DNA from: Polaromonas sp.
GTDB lineage: Bacteria; Pseudomonadota; Gammaproteobacteria; Burkholderiales; Burkholderiaceae_C
Reading direction: 5' to 3'
Length of the DNA: 64,000 bases
Assembly (NCBI GenBank): GCA_013298945.1
Contig: JAAFJR010000001.1
Location: forward strand, 496,001-560,000
Under the pieces are notes generated by a model. It did not search any database and had not been told where the DNA came from. It was given only the letters and a program-made list of their open reading frames with translations. Both the position numbers and the translations under genes were made by a program. Position 1 is the stretch's first letter. Every line of letters begins with the position of its first letter. Positions 61,059 through 64,000 of the stretch are shown here, piece after piece.

Positions 61059-61316
61059 ATGTTTAAATCTTTTTTAACCGTTGTTTCTTTTGTAATCATG
61101 TCGGCAGCGGCTTTACCTGCTTTTGCTGCGGATACGCATGGTGATAAAGAGCGTAAAGTAGACATAGAGCGCCACCGCGCGATGGCAAAAGCGCACACAG
61201 ATCAGGCTATTTGCTTAGAATCGGGTAAAAAAGAAGAAGTTTGCAACAAAGCGCTCCAAGCCGCTTGCAAAGGCTTGGCCATTGGTAAAGATTGTGGGAT
61301 GAAACATGTACATTAA
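61059..61316 (+). CDS. small exported Cys/His protein of the zinc locus
   Basis: An 85-residue protein with signal peptide (about 1-23, LPAFAAD). The mature ~60 residues are charged, with His at DTHGDKERKVDIERHRAMAKAHTD and the end MKHVH, and four Cys (AICLESG, EVCNKAL, AACKGLA, DCGMK). This is consistent with a periplasmic metal-binding or disulfide-linked helix bundle. By position it matches the small His-containing protein of the PA4063-type operon. Metal binding is inferred. Confidence 0.75.
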   Translation: MFKSFLTVVSFVIMSAAALPAFAADTHGDKERKVDIERHRAMAKAHTDQAICLESGKKEEVCNKALQAACKGLAIGKDCGMKHVH

Positions 61317-61836
61317 ATTTATAGCAAAAGCAATAGCAACTTCGCTAGCGATTTCGCTGGCTTCAGCTGCGCCTTTGGCAAATGCACAACTTAGCTCGCC
61401 CATTGCTGGCGGCGTGCCTGCTGGCAAGGGTGCGGGCGTGCACAGCCCCAACAGCCCGTTCAAACCCTTGCCCGAGCGTGCAGATGTGCTGCCTTGGCCG
61501 GTGTTGACCGATGTTAAAACCAAAAACATCAAAGGCAATATTGTTCCCGTTTTTAATGCTGCGCAAATGGCCTTGAACCAGCGCAGCCAGCGTGTGCAAG
61601 GCTTCATGATGCCGCTTGACCCAGGTGAAAAGCAAACGCATTTCCTACTCAGCTCAGTACCGTTGAACTGCGGATTTTGCACACCAGGTGGGCCAGAGAG
61701 CATGATTGAAGTGCGTACCAAAACGGGTGTGAAATACAGCATGGAACCGGTTGTTGTCGAGGGTAACTTTCAAGTGTTGGTGAATGACCCGTTTGGTGTT
61801 TATTACAAAATTGTGGATGCGAATCCTGTAAAGTGA
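61306..61836 (+). CDS. exported DUF3299 protein of the zinc locus
   Basis: A 176-residue protein with signal peptide (about 1-27, ANAQL). The DUF3299 core is clear: KGNIVPVFNAAQMALNQRSQRVQGFMMPLDPGEKQTHFLLSS, then NCGFCTPGGPESMIEV. The CGFC pair is a likely metal or redox site. ATG 61306 overlaps the preceding gene by 11 bases. Function is unknown; its fixed company with the ABC genes suggests that it is the periplasmic component of that system. Confidence 0.87.
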   Translation: MYIKFIAKAIATSLAISLASAAPLANAQLSSPIAGGVPAGKGAGVHSPNSPFKPLPERADVLPWPVLTDVKTKNIKGNIVPVFNAAQMALNQRSQRVQGFMMPLDPGEKQTHFLLSSVPLNCGFCTPGGPESMIEVRTKTGVKYSMEPVVVEGNFQVLVNDPFGVYYKIVDANPVK

Positions 61837-61915
61837 TGTGGGTTAGTAAGTGCAAAATTGCTTGCGTGGATAATCACACAGTTGAGATTTAAAAATATAA
61901 ATTAGGGAATTCACT

Positions 61916-62749
61916 GTGGATGTCATGTTGCTAGTCAAAGCCGCCATCATGGGGCTGGTGGAAGGTTTTACCGAGTTTTTGCCAATTTCGTCCACGGGGC
62001 ATTTGATTTTGGCGGGTGCGCTTTTGGGTTTTGATGACGACAAGGCCAAAGTATTCGACATAGCCATCCAAACGGGCGCCATTTTTGCCGTCATTTTGGT
62101 TTACTGGCAGAAGATTCGCGACACACTGGTTACTTTACCAAGCTCCAAACTATCGCAGCGCTTCGCTATCAATGTACTGATCGGTTTTACGCCTGCTGTG
62201 ATACTCGGTTTGTTGTTTGGCAAAGCGATCAAAGCCAACCTATTCAACCCCGTCGTCGTCGCCAGCACCTTCATCATCGGCGGTTTCATTATTCTGTGGG
62301 CTGAAAAACGCCATGAAAATAATCCGAAATTAGCTGCTATCCAAGATGTTGATCAAATGACGCATTTAGACGCGCTAAAGGTCGGTTTGGTGCAATGTTT
62401 GGCGATGATTCCTGGTACCAGCCGAAGTGGTGCCACCATCATTGGTGGCATGTTATTGGGTTTGAGTCGTAAAGCTGCGACTGACTTTTCGTTTTATCTA
62501 GCGATTCCTACTCTCATAGGTGCAGGTGCTTACAGCCTCTACAAAGACCGTGGTTTGCTGTCCATGGCCGACGCGCCCATGTTTGGCGTGGGGCTGGTGG
62601 TGTCATTCATCAGCGCTTGGTTGTGTATTCGCTGGCTGCTTAAATTTATTGCAACACACAGTTTTGTTGGCTTTGCGTATTACCGCATTGTGTTTGGTTT
62701 GATTGTGTTGCTCACAGCTTGGCAGGGGTGGATCAAGTGGGCGGCTTAA
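61916..62749 (+). CDS. uppP: undecaprenyl-diphosphatase
   Basis: A 277-residue membrane phosphatase (BacA/UppP) that recycles undecaprenyl diphosphate for cell-wall synthesis. Motifs: [18 protein letters not shown] (about 16-33) and [22 protein letters not shown] with the Arg-Ser catalytic region. About eight helices. The GTG start at 61916 has AGGGA 7 bases upstream. Its stop overlaps the convergent hydrolase gene by 4 bases. Confidence 0.95.
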   Translation: MDVMLLVKAAIMGLVEGFTEFLPISSTGHLILAGALLGFDDDKAKVFDIAIQTGAIFAVILVYWQKIRDTLVTLPSSKLSQRFAINVLIGFTPAVILGLLFGKAIKANLFNPVVVASTFIIGGFIILWAEKRHENNPKLAAIQDVDQMTHLDALKVGLVQCLAMIPGTSRSGATIIGGMLLGLSRKAATDFSFYLAIPTLIGAGAYSLYKDRGLLSMADAPMFGVGLVVSFISAWLCIRWLLKFIATHSFVGFAYYRIVFGLIVLLTAWQGWIKWAA

Positions 62750-63552
62750 ATCATTGATTTGATAGCTGCGTCAATGGCTACCGCCGTTTCTACGGGCGAC
62801 TCCATGGGAAACAAGTGGGAGCCTGTCAGCATGTGAATACGACCTTGGGCCAGCTTGTTGGTCATGGTCATGCCCACTTGCTTCATTTCTAGCGATTCTT
62901 CACCGCCAATAAACGCCACTGGGCATTGCAAAGGGTGGCGTTTGATGAGGCGATCTAGGTTATGAGGCAGGGTGTTGTAAAACGCGGTTTCAATCGCTCG
63001 ATCAAAACTCAACACACGTTTGCCAGTTTTTGCATCATCGTGGGTGCAGTGGGTGATGTAGTCCTGCAGCATTTGCGGATGCCACTTAGCAAACGCCTTT
63101 TTACTGCCAAAGTGCGACAAAGCTGCATCAGCACTGTCCCAACTGTAGCGGCGGTTTTGGCTGATTTTTCCAGGTGAGATAGAGCCCACGAGCTGAGTTA
63201 CCTTCGCAAATTGCAAGGTCTTAGCTCGCCAGCCACCCAAAATAGGCGAATCTAGCAGCACCACGCCACGAGACAATTCAGGGTGTTTGCAGCTAGTCAT
63301 CAAGCTCAAAAAGCCACCTAGTGAGTGACCAACCAAAAAGGCGGGTTCGCCAGCTTTTTGTACCTCGCTAGTTGCAAACTGCGCCAGTTCTTTGGCAATA
63401 TGTGGCCAGTTGCTGGTGACGGGCAATTGCGGGTTGTGTCCAAACTTTTCTAAAGCTTTGACGGTGTGTCCACGCGCGCGCAGGCTACGAAACAGCACGC
63501 CATATGTTCCTGCAGGGAAGCTGTTGGCGTGCGAAAAAATAATCAATGCCAT
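62746..63552 (-). CDS. alpha/beta hydrolase
   Basis: A 268-residue cytoplasmic hydrolase. The nucleophile elbow is [12 protein letters not shown]; the N-terminal [15 protein letters not shown] forms the oxyanion region; the C-terminal [18 protein letters not shown] and [11 protein letters not shown] give the acid and His. Substrate unknown. It lies downstream of the Anbu gene on the same strand with 30 bases between them. Confidence 0.88.
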   Translation of the reverse strand: MALIIFSHANSFPAGTYGVLFRSLRARGHTVKALEKFGHNPQLPVTSNWPHIAKELAQFATSEVQKAGEPAFLVGHSLGGFLSLMTSCKHPELSRGVVLLDSPILGGWRAKTLQFAKVTQLVGSISPGKISQNRRYSWDSADAALSHFGSKKAFAKWHPQMLQDYITHCTHDDAKTGKRVLSFDRAIETAFYNTLPHNLDRLIKRHPLQCPVAFIGGEESLEMKQVGMTMTNKLAQGRIHMLTGSHLFPMESPVETAVAIDAAIKSMI

Positions 63553-63582
63553 AGATAAATTTTGTTGAATCCGTAAAGAAAG

Positions 63583-64000
63583 TTAAATCAGCTTTTCGTT
63601 TGGATTGCTGATTTTTTTCAGCGGCAAGTTTCTAGCAGTAGCAAAGCGAAGTGGAATTTCAGTTTGCCCGCCATTCCACATCGGGTCTTCAATACTGTCA
63701 AAAACCTCACGCAGGCGCTGCCCCCAGGAGTTGTGCAACATCTTGAAATACGGATTGTTTTCGTCAATGCAAACCACTTTGTCGGTTTGGAATGTATCCG
63801 CTTCGTAGACGACCAAATCCAGTGGCAAGCCAACGGACAGGTTTGATTTAAGAGTGGAATCCATGGAGACCAGCGCGCATTTAGCAGCTTCGTCTAAGGG
63901 CGTGGTCGGCGTGATTACCCTGTCCAGCACGGGTTTGCCGTATTTGGATTCTCCCACTTGAAAGTAAGGTGTCTCTGGCGTAGCTTCAATGAAGTTACCT
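63583..64000 (-). CDS. proteasome-type protease Anbu, C-terminal part
   Basis: The frame enters from beyond the window edge. The visible part, IEATPETPYFQVGESKYGKPVLDRV, DEAAKCALVSMDSTLKSNLSVGLPLDLVVYEAD and KMLHNSWGQRLREVFDSIEDPMW, matches the Anbu (ancestral beta subunit) peptidase family. The catalytic N-terminal Thr lies outside the window. Anbu often neighbours alpha-E, circularly permuted ATP-grasp and transglutaminase genes. A GTG at 63957 is inside the domain and is not the start. Confidence 0.88.
   Translation of the reverse strand, partial: GNFIEATPETPYFQVGESKYGKPVLDRVITPTTPLDEAAKCALVSMDSTLKSNLSVGLPLDLVVYEADTFQTDKVVCIDENNPYFKMLHNSWGQRLREVFDSIEDPMWNGGQTEIPLRFATARNLPLKKISNPNEKLI

Overview
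The window is chromosomal DNA of moderate GC from a betaproteobacterium, most likely order Burkholderiales and close to Comamonadaceae. The reasons are two Bug/TctC-type binding proteins, an Anbu proteasome-like protease, a multifunctional-enzyme-type SDR, a GlnS, and many small lipoproteins with close relatives in that group. I see no rRNA, tRNA, CRISPR array, insertion sequence or prophage. Genes are dense, on both strands, and often overlap by 4 bases at starts or ends.

Layout. 0-9.4 kb: hydrolases (M20 peptidase, dienelactone-type hydrolase), an FAD oxidoreductase, RNA-modifying enzymes (pseudouridine synthase, DusC), a VF530 protein, a GNAT enzyme, a ferredoxin and a Nudix hydrolase. 9.4-18 kb: an SDR, a sensory module (a molybdopterin-oxidoreductase-fold protein lacking the usual Cys, a hybrid histidine kinase and a DUF2520 protein), an enoyl-CoA hydratase, an esterase and a YlqF-type GTPase. 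18-30 kb: PepSY/cytochrome b, UspA, VIT and iron-permease-like proteins, rhodanese, fasciclin, lipase, FG-GAP protein, chalcone-isomerase-like protein, PanE, ABC binding protein, DMT exporter and nitroreductase. 30.3-34.9 kb: an accessory-looking stretch with arfB, two DUF3565 paralogues, two paralogous 40-residue membrane peptides, an orphan XRE antitoxin-like regulator, a membrane-anchored Mrr-type nuclease and an AT-rich DUF2971 gene. 34.9-43.5 kb: glnS, an orphan CopG regulator, glsA, and a GntR-Bug-Bug operon divergent from an amidohydrolase across a 20-bp palindrome. 43.6-47.7 kb: a MacAB-like exporter whose adaptor is nearly twice normal length. 47.8-56 kb: a large PAS hybrid kinase with a FIST protein, a P-loop kinase, and CdsA-like and PlsC-like proteins. 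55.5-61.8 kb: a zinc locus, with znuCBA divergent from a Fur/Zur-family gene that leads an ABC exporter-like ATPase, a permease, a small periplasmic protein and a DUF3299 protein. 61.9-64 kb: uppP, a hydrolase and a truncated Anbu gene.

The strongest unexplained signal is a short interspersed repeat of about 55-60 bp. It has a core AGCCGGCGTATTTATTGCC and a terminal hairpin of the form GCTAT-N7-ATAGC, and I count 14 copies. The ten clean intergenic copies all lie directly 3' of a stop codon. One lies just upstream of a gene and has supplied a misleading start. Three sit inside coding sequence: one encodes the hydrophobic core of a secretion signal, one lies in a linker of the long MacA-like adaptor, and one supplies the C-terminus, stop and overlapping start of two genes in the zinc-locus ABC operon.
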